From NCBI GenBank assembly GCA_013306675.1, contig JABLUY010000073.1, forward strand, positions 81,308-145,307: DNA of 64,000 nucleotides, given 5' to 3'. This DNA comes from Thraustochytrium sp. TN22. Lineage: Eukaryota > Sar > Bigyra > Thraustochytrida > Thraustochytriidae. Each line of letters starts with the position of its first letter. Within the stretch, counting starts at the first letter, position 1. Under the pieces are notes generated by a model. That model was given only the letters and a program-made list of their open reading frames with translations. It searched no databases and was not told where the DNA came from. A program made the translations under genes and the position numbers. Shown piece by piece: positions 27,051 to 35,716 of the stretch.

Positions 27051-28574
27051 TCACTGGATGGGAGAGGGAGCGGGCGGCACAAAGGGGGCAGGCGCGTGCG
27101 GGGAGTTGGGCGCGCTGTTAGCGCGAGCCTGCTCCTCAATGCTGTCAGACCGGCGACGCGCGACCTTGTGTTGCTTGGGCTTGGGCACGAACATGGGCCA
27201 GTTCTTGATGCAACCGAGAATGTTGGCAATGACGCCAAGGGCGCCAACAAGCCAGAGCGGCATGCCGCGAAAGATGCGAAAGTCAAGGCGGTTGAGCAGG
27301 ATGCTGAGGTTGCAGAGCGAGGAGATGAGCTCGTGGTGCTGCTCGGTGACGGCGTCCTTGATCTCGGCGAGGCGCGTGCGGCGCTCGTCGCGCAGCTCGT
27401 CCGGGTCGCGAAAGGGCCCGCGGTCGGGCAGACTCCCGACAGAGTCGAAGCGGTCCGAGGCGCGGCGCGTGAGCGCTGGGCGTGCGGAGCTGGAGGTGCT
27501 GGCGGACTCGTCGCTGGAGACGCTGCCGTCCTCGGAGGGGTCGGCGGAGCCGGGCGAAAGCAGGCCCTCGGCGATCCGAATGCGCTCCGCGTAGCGATCG
27601 CGCAGGCGGCGGTCCTCGTCACGCAGACTCTTCACCTGCATGAGGGAGTGGATGATGGCGAAGATGAGGCGGCCGAGCGAGGACCAGTTCTTGAGGTCCT
27701 TCCAGCGATTGACGCGCTCGTCAGCGCGCGCGCGCGCGTCGAGCGACTTGATGTGCTTGCTCTGAAGCTCCATGTAGCGCTCGTAGGACAGCTTGGAGTG
27801 CGCCTCGAAGAGCTTGCGGCGAATCTCGTCCTCACGCGGGTACCGGTTGATGAGGTTGGACTGCGCGGCCCAGACCATGTTGTCGAACATGTAGTACCAA
27901 AACGAAAAGGTGTTCATGAGCACAGCGAGCACGCGCGTGATGCGCGCGTGCAGCTTATGCGGGTGCACGCCGAGGTAGGAGTCGGGCGCCATGAGCGCGA
28001 CGCGCGCCTTCTCGTACTCTTTGATCCACTTGCCGAGGCGGAAGACCTTGCGGCCGTTGCTCATGGAGTCCTCGAGCTTCTTCCAGGGCGCCTCGGGTGA
28101 GTCGGTGATGCGCGTGAGGTCGACAAAGGGCTGGCTGCCCCAGAAGAGGGCGGCGTACTGGATGACGGCCGCGGCCTTGTCACGGCCGCTGGAGCGGCCC
28201 AGCAGCACAGACACGCGCGCCACGTAGGTGGCGAGCACGCGCTCGGCGCGCTTGACCGCGCCCACGGCGCCCTTGAGCGGCTTCCCCTCGTCTATGGGCA
28301 TCTGGTACTTGTTGAACTCATAGACGGCCGTGTCCTGGCCGATGGGGTCGGCGCTGCGGATCACGAACTGCAGGTCTTCCGGCTTTTTGAGCGCCGACCG
28401 CATCGGCGACTTGGTCGCCGCGGGCGGGTCCTTCTTCGCCGCGTCCTCGCCGTCCACGGCCTCCTCGTTGATGGTCACGCTCTTGCGCCGCGGTCCCAGC
28501 GACTTGCCCCCATCTTCCTGCGGCGGCGCCACCGCCGCCAGCGCGGCCGTCTCGCCCTCCGCCACGGGCGCCAT
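27051..28574 (-). CDS. PEX11-like peroxisomal membrane protein
   Basis: 507-aa protein. Residues about 115-330 match the peroxin-11 pattern: VLLGRSSGRDKAAAVIQYAALF, a SMSNGRKVFRLGKWIKEYEKA segment, then a hydrophobic stretch (LNTFSFWYYMFDN-like) and charged helices. A long Ser/Asp/Arg-rich insert (about 345-400) precedes the C-terminal membrane segment (LWLVGALGVIANILG, about 437-452), near the usual C-terminus of PEX11. PEX11 proteins tubulate and divide peroxisomes through an amphipathic helix. This protein is about twice the usual length because of a ~75-residue disordered N-terminal extension, the insert and a basic/Pro-rich tail. Peroxisome division is the likely role. Confidence 0.75.
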   Translation of the reverse strand: MAPVAEGETAALAAVAPPQEDGGKSLGPRRKSVTINEEAVDGEDAAKKDPPAATKSPMRSALKKPEDLQFVIRSADPIGQDTAVYEFNKYQMPIDEGKPLKGAVGAVKRAERVLATYVARVSVLLGRSSGRDKAAAVIQYAALFWGSQPFVDLTRITDSPEAPWKKLEDSMSNGRKVFRLGKWIKEYEKARVALMAPDSYLGVHPHKLHARITRVLAVLMNTFSFWYYMFDNMVWAAQSNLINRYPREDEIRRKLFEAHSKLSYERYMELQSKHIKSLDARARADERVNRWKDLKNWSSLGRLIFAIIHSLMQVKSLRDEDRRLRDRYAERIRIAEGLLSPGSADPSEDGSVSSDESASTSSSARPALTRRASDRFDSVGSLPDRGPFRDPDELRDERRTRLAEIKDAVTEQHHELISSLCNLSILLNRLDFRIFRGMPLWLVGALGVIANILGCIKNWPMFVPKPKQHKVARRRSDSIEEQARANSAPNSPHAPAPFVPPAPSPIQ

Positions 28575-29002
28575 CTCTGCGAGCCCCTCGCCGCTCGCTC
28601 CCGCGCTTCCCGCGCTGCTCGCGCTTCCCGCGCTGCTCGCGCCTCCCGCGCTGCTCGCTGCTCGCTGCTCGCTGCTCGCGCCGCCCTTGGGCCGGACTGG
28701 TCCACCACCGCCTCGCGCGCCTCGCGCGCCTCGCCTCGCCGCGCCGCGCCGCGCGGAGGGAGGGAGGCAGCCAGGCCGGCGCGCGCTGCCGACGGGCGGG
28801 AGGGCGGGCAGCTCGGTGGGCGTGCGACCGCGCGCTTGCTTCGCCAGCCCGCCGGCCCGCCCGCCCGCCGCGCCGCGCCGCGCCGTGCCAGGCCACCGCG
28901 CGCGGCTCGAGCCGTCGCAAGCGCGCGGACGGCCGGCGGGCGGCCGGCTCGCGCCAAGCGGTCCGCTGACGGCCGCGTCTTTTTGCTTGAACGAACGTTA
29001 AC
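28575..29002. other. GC-rich spacer between LRR and PEX11-like genes
   Basis: Strong GC skew and Arg/Ala/Gly-only translations. I looked on the minus strand for a further LRR exon preceded by the CGGGAG acceptor seen in the two upstream exons, and found none. Confidence 0.5.
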
Positions 29003-29834
29003 TTACTCCAGATCCGTGAGCGTCGTGTTGCCCTCGAGCGCCCTCGTCACGGCGGCCGTGCCCGCGGCGCCGATGTTGTTGCCCCCGAGTCTGCTCCCGC
29101 GAGAGGCCAAGCAGCCAGTTCGTGTTTTAACGTTAGTTCGTCTCCTACGCGTCGTTCCTCCAAAGTCAAACATTCTTTCAGTCAAGTTCATTCTTTCAAG
29201 TTCTTCACTGCGGCACCCGCCGCATCAACCGCACAGTCCCTACCGCGACCGCCAGCCAGCCAGCGCGTCCGGCCGTCGGGCCTGACCGGCGCGGTCGCGA
29301 CGCCGCGCGCCGCTCCGGCGCGGCAGCGGGCCCGCCGCGCTCACGCCCACGCAGACCGCCAACTCACCATAGCCCCGTGACCGTCCTGTTGCCCTTGAGC
29401 GCCTCCGCCAGCGTGAGGGCGCCCGCGTCGTAGATGTTCTTTCGCGACAGGCTGCTCCCGCGAGCGCGGCCCGAGGCCGTCCGTGGTCAGTCATCCGCCG
29501 CTCGCCGGTCCTGCCTCCCCCTCCTCCTCCGCGCCCGCCTCCCCTCCCTCGCTCGCTCGCTCTCCGCCCGCCTGGCCGCCTGCCTGCCTGGCCTGGCCGC
29601 CCGCCCGCCCCTCGCAGCTGCTGCGCCGCGCAGGCCGCCCGCGCGCGCGCCGCCGCTGCCTGCCGCGCGCCGCCTGCCTGCGCCGCAGCCCTCGGCCCTG
29701 CTGCCTGCCCCTCTGCGAGCCGCCCTCCTGCCCGCCTGCCTGTCCGTGTCTGCCGCAACGCACTCGATCTTGGCCTCGCCGTCCTGGATGGCCCTCGCGG
29801 CCTGGGCCCCCGTGAGGGCATAGTACCAGCCCAT
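29003..29834 (-). CDS. Small spliced leucine-rich-repeat (RNI-type) gene or gene fragment
   Basis: The coding signal appears only after splicing. Proposed exon 1 is 29834-29764, starting in a perfect GCCGCCATGG context (MGWYYALTGAQAARAIQDG...). Exon 2 is 29454-29368 and exon 3 is 29093-29007. Exons 2 and 3 are both exactly 87 nt (29 codons), and each encodes one ribonuclease-inhibitor-type LRR: NIYDAGALTLAEALKGNRTVTGL and LGGNNIGAAGTAAVTRALEGN. Each is preceded by CTCGCGGGAG and begins CAG. Donors are GTGCGT, GTGAGT and GTAAGT, all in phase 2. CTGAC and CTAAC branch-point-like sequences lie upstream of the two acceptors. After exon 3 I find no further repeat, and reading on gives an immediate TAA (29005-29003). 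The gene is therefore either very short or truncated. Confidence 0.6.
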
Positions 29835-31250
29835 GGCGGCCTCCCGGTCGTCCTCGCCGCGCTCGTGCGCGGCTGGCTGCCTGCGTGCGCCGCTGCGTGC
29901 GCGCGCGCGTGGGCTGCGTCGGCGGCGTGCGCCGCGCGTGCGCGCGCGCCGGGCGCCGCGCGTGCGCCGCGCGCCGGGCGCCGCGCGTGCGCCGTTCGAG
30001 TCTGCTGCCGCTCGTGGATGCCGCCGCCGCGCCGACCTGCCCCGTCGGCGCGTGCCGGCGCGCTGCGCGCGAGGGGGGGGAGGAAACGGGAGGAAGGGCT
30101 GCTGCGGCGGCCTTGGCCCGAGCGCGCCGCGCCCGCGCCCTCCCCCGGCCCCGTCACCGCGCGGCCGCGCGGCGCCGCGCGGCGTGCGCAAAGCGGCAGG
30201 TATGGCGCGCACACGTGCGCGCGCTGCCTCTAACCAGGCGCCATGAACAGGGGCGCACGGGCGGCGGCGCGGCGGCCGCGCGCGGCCGCCGGAGGCCGGG
30301 AGGCCGCCGGCCGGGTGGGGCCGCGGGCAGGCCGAGCCGGCTGCGCGCCGCAGACGGCCGGCGGAGGCGCGCGGGGCCGCGATGAGCGGTGCACGCGGGA
30401 AACTTGCCTGGGCGTCGGGGAACGGGGGTAACCGTGCTGCGTCAGAGCGTCGGGCCTTGTCTGGTGCTGGTCGTGGAGGCTTGTGCTGTGGACTTTCTCG
30501 GCCCGACTCAGAGATGCTTGTCTCATCGTGATTGGCTTGAGCTCTCGAATGGCTGACGTGTTGCAACGTGACGGATTGAATGCGGGGGGCACCCCTTAAT
30601 GTCGTTGGTGGTGCGACGCGCTGTGTCCAAGGAGGAGGCCGTCGTGTCATGCGCTCGCGAATGCGAAAGCAACGGCAAATGGCAATTTTGTACCGAACAA
30701 AGAGATGAACCTGTTGAGGGAATACTTAAAACCAAGGCTGACCCTTTTCTAATGGTCTCGAAGCCTCGAGACAGCGCGCTCTTGCGGCCACAGGCACCCT
30801 CGTTGGGATCAATCAGGCCATGGAACAAAAGTCAACTCAATATGGTACCTCGCCACTTCTTCTTCGTACGTGTACTCGCCGCTTTGCTGCCCGCTCGTGT
30901 GACCCTTTCAACTTGATTGCTGCGATGCCTCGCTTGCTTTATTTCGGTCAAGACTTCTCCGGTTGGTTGCGAGCCGCGGCCGCGCCACCCACTCCGTGCA
31001 CAACGTTGCCCTCCTGCTGTGCCTGATCCTGCCATGCGCCCTCCTGCTGTGCCTGGTTCTGCCACGACCTGCTCCTCTTCATGGTCCGCCATGGCGCTCT
31101 TTGCCGACCTCACAGTCCAGAGCTAGACTCGTCGTTTCTGGTTTGACGAGCGCATGCGTGCCGCAGACCGCCCCGGGAGCGGCTTTCGCGCGCCGCGCCG
31201 CCGTGTGCTTTCCTTGTTGAAACAGAGCCTGTTCTTATAAAATACAAATC
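29835..31250. other. Spacer between the LRR gene and the kinesin 3' end
   Basis: The first ~590 bp are extremely GC-rich and probably promoter/leader of the LRR gene. From about 30430 to 31240 GC drops and only short unsupported ORFs exist. A 29-nt unit (GCCCTCCTGCTGTGCCTG...) occurs twice in tandem at about 31008-31065. Confidence 0.45.
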
Positions 31251-33989
31251 TCACTCACTGTCAGGCTTGCGGGCGCTCAGGACGCCGCCTTCCATGCGCA
31301 TCACCGGCACGCCCATGATGGACATGAACGACGCGTATTGTGAGAAGCGTGAAGGTGCCTCGCCTGCACCACCACGAGATGACGCGTGCGAAAGGACCCC
31401 ATCACAAGTCCCAGAGAGGCCGCCTGCTGCTTGTGAGAAGCGCGGCAGAACACAATCCGGTACCACAGCAACGTCCGCAGCTGCTTGTGCGAGGTGCGAC
31501 GATGCTGGATCTGCAGCACCTGAATGGGCGTCAACCCGCGAGGGAGCACCTTCCAAGGGACCGAGGAGGTCTGCAGCTGCTTCACGCAGCTTCACCGCGT
31601 CCTCGCGCCGCTGCACGGCACGCTCGCGCTCCTCGAGGGCTTGCTCGCGCTGTCTCAGGAGCTGCTCTGCCGTGGACTCAGGCAGCGCCACGTGCTCTGC
31701 GGACACCTCGGTCAGCGTCCCATGGTCGGCGGGAACCTCGGTCTGGGTCCCGCGGTGTACACGCGCCTGTACCAAGCGGCGCTTGTCCGCCTCGAGCTCT
31801 CCGATGCGGGCCTCACACTCGCGCAGCTCGCCCTCCAGATCCCGAACGCGCTGTTCTGCCTGCGCGTGCATCGCACGGACCCCCTCAGCCGCTCCCGCCT
31901 CCACAAGTTGCGCCTCGCAGCTACGCACGCGCTCACTTTGCAGTCGGAGCTCCGCTGAAAGCTTCTTGGCTGACGCGGACGTCGCCTGGAGCTCACTCTC
32001 GAGGGCCGCCACGGACGCCTCGAGCGCCTCGGCGCGCGCCTCGCTGGCGTGCAGCTCTTCACGCAGCGCTGCGGTCTCGCGGGCGAGTCGCTCGCGCGCC
32101 TCGCGCATCAATGCCTCGTGCCGTACCTCCACCTCGCGTGCGCGGGCGTCCATGGCCTCGTGCTCCTCGGTCATGCGCTGACGAAGCGCACCCAACTCAT
32201 CGCCCTTGCGCTGCAGAGCATCCTCCAAGCGCGCGTTAACCTCGCCGTCCTCGCGGAGCTGCGCCTCATACTGGCCAAGGCGGCCCTCCGCCGCCTCCAA
32301 GGCCTTGGAACGCTCCTGCAGGCCTCGCCTTGCCTCCCGAAGCCGCGCCTGCAAGTGCTCCGTGTAAAGGTCCTCAATCGCGCTCTTGTCGCTGTGGCCC
32401 TCGCTGCGCGGAGGCGGCGTCGTCAGCGAGGCACGTCGCGACGCCTTGTAGCTGTAGTGGTGTTGACCGTTGTTGTTGTTGTTGCTGCTGGTGCTGCTGC
32501 TACTGGCGAAGCGCGAGGCCCGCGATGCGGGCGGCGACACGAGGTAGACCGGGAGATCGTGTTCGGGTGCATCCGAGAAGCGCAGCTGCTCGCGTTGTGC
32601 CACGACAAGGAGCTTGCGGAAACGGCGGCGCTGCTCCTCCGCCTCGGCGTCGGCGTCGCGCACCTCCATAACCGGGGCGCTCTGGGCGCGCAGCAGCGCC
32701 ACCTTGCGCTTGAGCTGCTCGATGACCAACTCAGGCGCCTGCGATTGGTGCCGCGTCGCCTGGATCGGCACGCGCGCCGCCGTGCTCGCAAAGTGCAGCG
32801 TGCGCCGCGACTCCTCCTTGAACTGCCGTGCAGGCGTGATGCAGCAGATCACGCACACCAACGAGTCGCCGCGCAGCGCCGGCTTGAGGATGCGCGTCAG
32901 CTTGCTCGTGCGGAAGCTCACGTGCTGCGCGTTGCCCTCCGCCAGCTTCGCCATGGCCAACGCCAGCGCTAGCAGGCTCTGGTTGATGTTGCGTGCCTCC
33001 GCGATCTGCGATCCGCTCGCCTTGCTCGACCGCATGGACTCACTTCCCGCCAGGTCCACAAAGTTGAGCTGTGCCGACAGCTTCGAGCCGTCCTCCAAGG
33101 ATACGCTCGACACGTGCGCCGTCAGGATCGTATGCGCGCGGCTGCTGCGCTCGTTCATGCCCGTTGCGCTCACGTGCCGCATGCGCTCGCCGCGCTGCAG
33201 GACCGCCAGGGCCTCCGCCACGGAGCTGGCCGGTGTCCGGCTCGCCGACAGCGTCACGCCGCCCTTGGCGTTGTCGCGCACCGACACTGGCTGCGCGCGC
33301 GCGCCGCCGCCCGGGCCGCCGCGCGACCCCGGCGACGGCGTCTGCGTCATCGCCGCCGCTCCTCCGCGAAGAGCCCCGCGTTTGGTCGGCGTGCGAAAGT
33401 CCGAGGTCTCCTCGGCCGTTGCCTCGCACAGGAGGTCGCCGATCACCTCGTTGTACACCTCCACGTACGAGAGCGCCACCGAGTACGCGCGCCGCTCGCG
33501 GGCGTTGCGGCGGTCCACCTCCTCGAAGAGCCGCGCCAGCCCAAGTTGGACCGCGCCGCACTCCTCGTCGCGCGCGCCGCGCTCCACACCGCTCCCGAAC
33601 ATTGTGTATGTCTTGCCGCTGCTCGTCTGCCCGTACACAAGCGCCGTGCCGTGGAAGCCCTCCAGCACGTGCGGCACGAGGTGCGCCACAGTCTCCTCGA
33701 AGACAGCCGCATTGCTGGCGCCGCCGTCGAACACACGGTCGAACTGCCACGTCTTGTCCTCCTTGGTGCAGCTCTCCACAACCGCGCGCCCGTTCTCTTC
33801 GACGCGCCACGGGCTCACCGCCGCCGCCCCGGCCACGGGCCGCACGCGCACGCAGACCTTGATGCGCTGCTGCGCAGCGCCCGCCGGGCCCGCCTCATCG
33901 CCGCCGGACCCAGTTGATGACCGCGACGAGCTCACCGCCGACGCCGTGTCCTCGTACTTGCACTCTTCCTCGTCCTCCTCGCGCGCCAT
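31251..33989 (-). CDS. Kinesin with N-terminal motor and long coiled coil
   Basis: 912 aa. The motor domain spans about 42-408: IKVCVRVRP, P-loop GQTSSGKTYT (120-129), switch I NERSSRAHT (279-287), switch II VDLAGSE (311-317), FRTSKLTRILKPAL and TLHFASTAARV. All nucleotide-binding residues are present, so it should be an active microtubule motor. Between the central strand (IGDLLCEA) and VSVRDNAKGGV there is a ~45-residue Pro/Gly/Arg-rich insert (about 190-236). A neck-like helix (ELVIEQLKRKVALL) follows, then a Ser/Asn-rich linker and coiled coil to about 800. The LHFASTAARV ending resembles kinesin-7/CENP-E, but subfamily assignment needs a tree. The unrelated C1orf74-like gene lies upstream on the same strand. 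Confidence 0.92.
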   Translation of the reverse strand: MAREEDEEECKYEDTASAVSSSRSSTGSGGDEAGPAGAAQQRIKVCVRVRPVAGAAAVSPWRVEENGRAVVESCTKEDKTWQFDRVFDGGASNAAVFEETVAHLVPHVLEGFHGTALVYGQTSSGKTYTMFGSGVERGARDEECGAVQLGLARLFEEVDRRNARERRAYSVALSYVEVYNEVIGDLLCEATAEETSDFRTPTKRGALRGGAAAMTQTPSPGSRGGPGGGARAQPVSVRDNAKGGVTLSASRTPASSVAEALAVLQRGERMRHVSATGMNERSSRAHTILTAHVSSVSLEDGSKLSAQLNFVDLAGSESMRSSKASGSQIAEARNINQSLLALALAMAKLAEGNAQHVSFRTSKLTRILKPALRGDSLVCVICCITPARQFKEESRRTLHFASTAARVPIQATRHQSQAPELVIEQLKRKVALLRAQSAPVMEVRDADAEAEEQRRRFRKLLVVAQREQLRFSDAPEHDLPVYLVSPPASRASRFASSSSTSSNNNNNGQHHYSYKASRRASLTTPPPRSEGHSDKSAIEDLYTEHLQARLREARRGLQERSKALEAAEGRLGQYEAQLREDGEVNARLEDALQRKGDELGALRQRMTEEHEAMDARAREVEVRHEALMREARERLARETAALREELHASEARAEALEASVAALESELQATSASAKKLSAELRLQSERVRSCEAQLVEAGAAEGVRAMHAQAEQRVRDLEGELRECEARIGELEADKRRLVQARVHRGTQTEVPADHGTLTEVSAEHVALPESTAEQLLRQREQALEERERAVQRREDAVKLREAAADLLGPLEGAPSRVDAHSGAADPASSHLAQAAADVAVVPDCVLPRFSQAAGGLSGTCDGVLSHASSRGGAGEAPSRFSQYASFMSIMGVPVMRMEGGVLSARKPDSE

Positions 33990-34397
33990 CGCGGCTCTCG
34001 CTTACGAGCGAGCGATGCGCAAGAGGCCTGTGTTTGGCGCTGCGGCTGCGCGGCTCTGGGCGCCGCGCGGCGCCGCCACCGAGTTTGAGTTCGCCGCTGT
34101 GAGTCCGGGCTGCCGATCATCATTTTATGCGATGAGCGTTACGAACCGAGAACGTGTGCACCACCTCACTGCACTGACGCTCACTGACGCCGCTCACTGA
34201 CGCGGCGGCTTACTGTAAATGCCTAAAAATAAATTACTTGTACTACACTGCGCTGCGGCAGTCTCAGGGGACTTTGCGAGGCCACAGGCACCGTGACGGG
34301 CGCGCACGGGCATTGACAGTTCGTTGCTGGCAGTCCCTCTCGTGCTGGTGCTGTGCCATGCCTGAGGACCAGCAGGGAAGGGAAGTGTGCCATGAGG
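33990..34397. other. Spacer upstream of the kinesin gene
   Basis: Holds the kinesin promoter and the 3' end of the next gene. A short AT-rich island (about 34212-34245, including AAAAATAAATTA) stands out in otherwise GC-rich sequence. I see no gene. Confidence 0.4.
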
Positions 34398-35236
34398 TCA
34401 CAGCGCGAGTGACCATGATGTGGCCGTGCGCCGCGACACTTTCCATGCTTCCACGCAGCGCCGTGAGAAGCTCTCGGCGAAGCGAGCGCGATGCGCGAGG
34501 ACCGAGCTGCGGATCAACGTCTGGACGTGCAAATCTGCGCCCAGGCCTGCAGGCAGAGAAAAGGACAGCAGCGGGTTCGGGCTGATGGGCGCGCAGCGCA
34601 CTTCCCAGAGCTCCAAGGTCTGGCAAGCGTCCGCGCCAGAGGCGCCGCCACTCCCATCTGCGAGGCTATAGACGACCGGGTACTCGAGCAGCCAGCCGGC
34701 AAAGGCCACGAGCTCCTCGCCAGTCCCCAAATCCACGTCGACGAGGCGTGCGCGAGGTCCTGCGTGCCGCAACGCCGCGAGCAGTCGAGCAAGCTTCGGC
34801 TTGAGTCCTGCCGGGGCCTGCTCGTGCAGCGTCGCACTCGCGTCGAGCGCCACGAAGAGCGGCATCTCGCCCGCCCAGAGCCGCGCGCGGAGGCGGTCCA
34901 TGTTCACGACAAACACCGAGCCCTCCCCGATCAACCTCACAACGCGCGTCGCCACGCTCCCGTCGAGCTCTTCCACGACGCGCGCTGTGAGCTCCGCATC
35001 CTGCAGCATCTGTCGACCGCGGCCCCGTCAGCCTTGCCCTTCTCCCCTCCGGCGCCCTGCACCGCACGCACCTTGACCGGGAAGTTGGCGTCCAGGAGCG
35101 CGGCCGTGCGCACGCCCTTGGCGCACATCTTCACCGCAGCGCAGGCCTCCTGCGCCTTTGCGAGCGGCCCTTTGACCAGTCTGCGCAGCTTCTCCTCCTC
35201 CTCCCCGTCCTCCCCTTGCCTGCGGTCCTCGTCCAT
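34398..35236 (-). CDS. C1orf74/UPF0739-like protein with one short intron
   Basis: Two ORFs in different frames join through a clear GT-AG intron at 35071-35010 (62 nt). The donor is AAG|GTGCGT, a GCTGAC branch-point-like site lies about 20 nt before the acceptor, and the acceptor is GACAG|ATG. Exon 1 (35236-35072) encodes 55 residues ending NFPVK; exon 2 (35009-34398) encodes 203, giving 258 aa in phase 0. Exon 2 has LFVALDASATL, RLVDVDLGTGEELV, LLEYPVVYSL and LLSFSLP, which resemble the poorly characterised UPF0739 (human C1orf74) family. Biochemical function is unknown. The protein has no signal peptide or membrane segment. It is head to head with the TBC gene. Confidence 0.6.
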
Positions 35237-35276
35237 GGCGACGGCGCCGAGCGCGACGGCCAGCGCGCGCTGTGCG

Positions 35277-35307
<31 letters not shown>

Positions 35308-35716
35308 GTCGGCGTCAGTCTTGCCGGCATGCCTCGCGCCGACCTCGGAGCGGGCACGCACCCGGGAGCGCGCGTCCAGCAGCGGCCGCGCGCGCGGCAG
35401 CGCCCAGAGCAGCGCGGCAGCGGCCATCGCCTGCCAGCCGGGCGACGGAGCCGCGCGGACCTGGTCTGGCAGCGCCTGTCATCAAGGAGAAGATGAAGAT
35501 GGCGCTGTCGTTGACGCCGATTTTGAACGGCCCACCGCCGCGGCGGCGGCGCGGCAGACGCGCGCGGCGGGCGGCGCGGCGGGCGCGGCGCGGCGCGGCG
35601 CGCGGCGCGGCGGCGCGGCGCGGCGCGGCGCGGCGCGGCGCGGCGCAGCGCGGCGGCGCGGCGGCTGGCTGCGGGCGGCGCGGGCGGGCGGCGGCGCGGC
35701 GCCGGGCGGCGGCGGC
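35237..35716. promoter_or_regulatory. Probable shared promoter between divergent C1orf74-like and TBC genes
   Basis: This 480-bp stretch separates two head-to-head genes. It contains a GTC trinucleotide run (35278-35300) and near-pure (GCGGC)n/(GGCGC)n sequence (about 35535-35700). The TBC frame is open across all of it, but the translation is Arg/Ala/Gly low complexity, so I treat it as untranslated. Confidence 0.4.

Noticed and set aside
35216-35716. N-terminal extension of the TBC protein
   Set aside because: Low-complexity translation overlapping the 5' end of the divergent spliced gene; the ATG at 35717 begins normal sequence.
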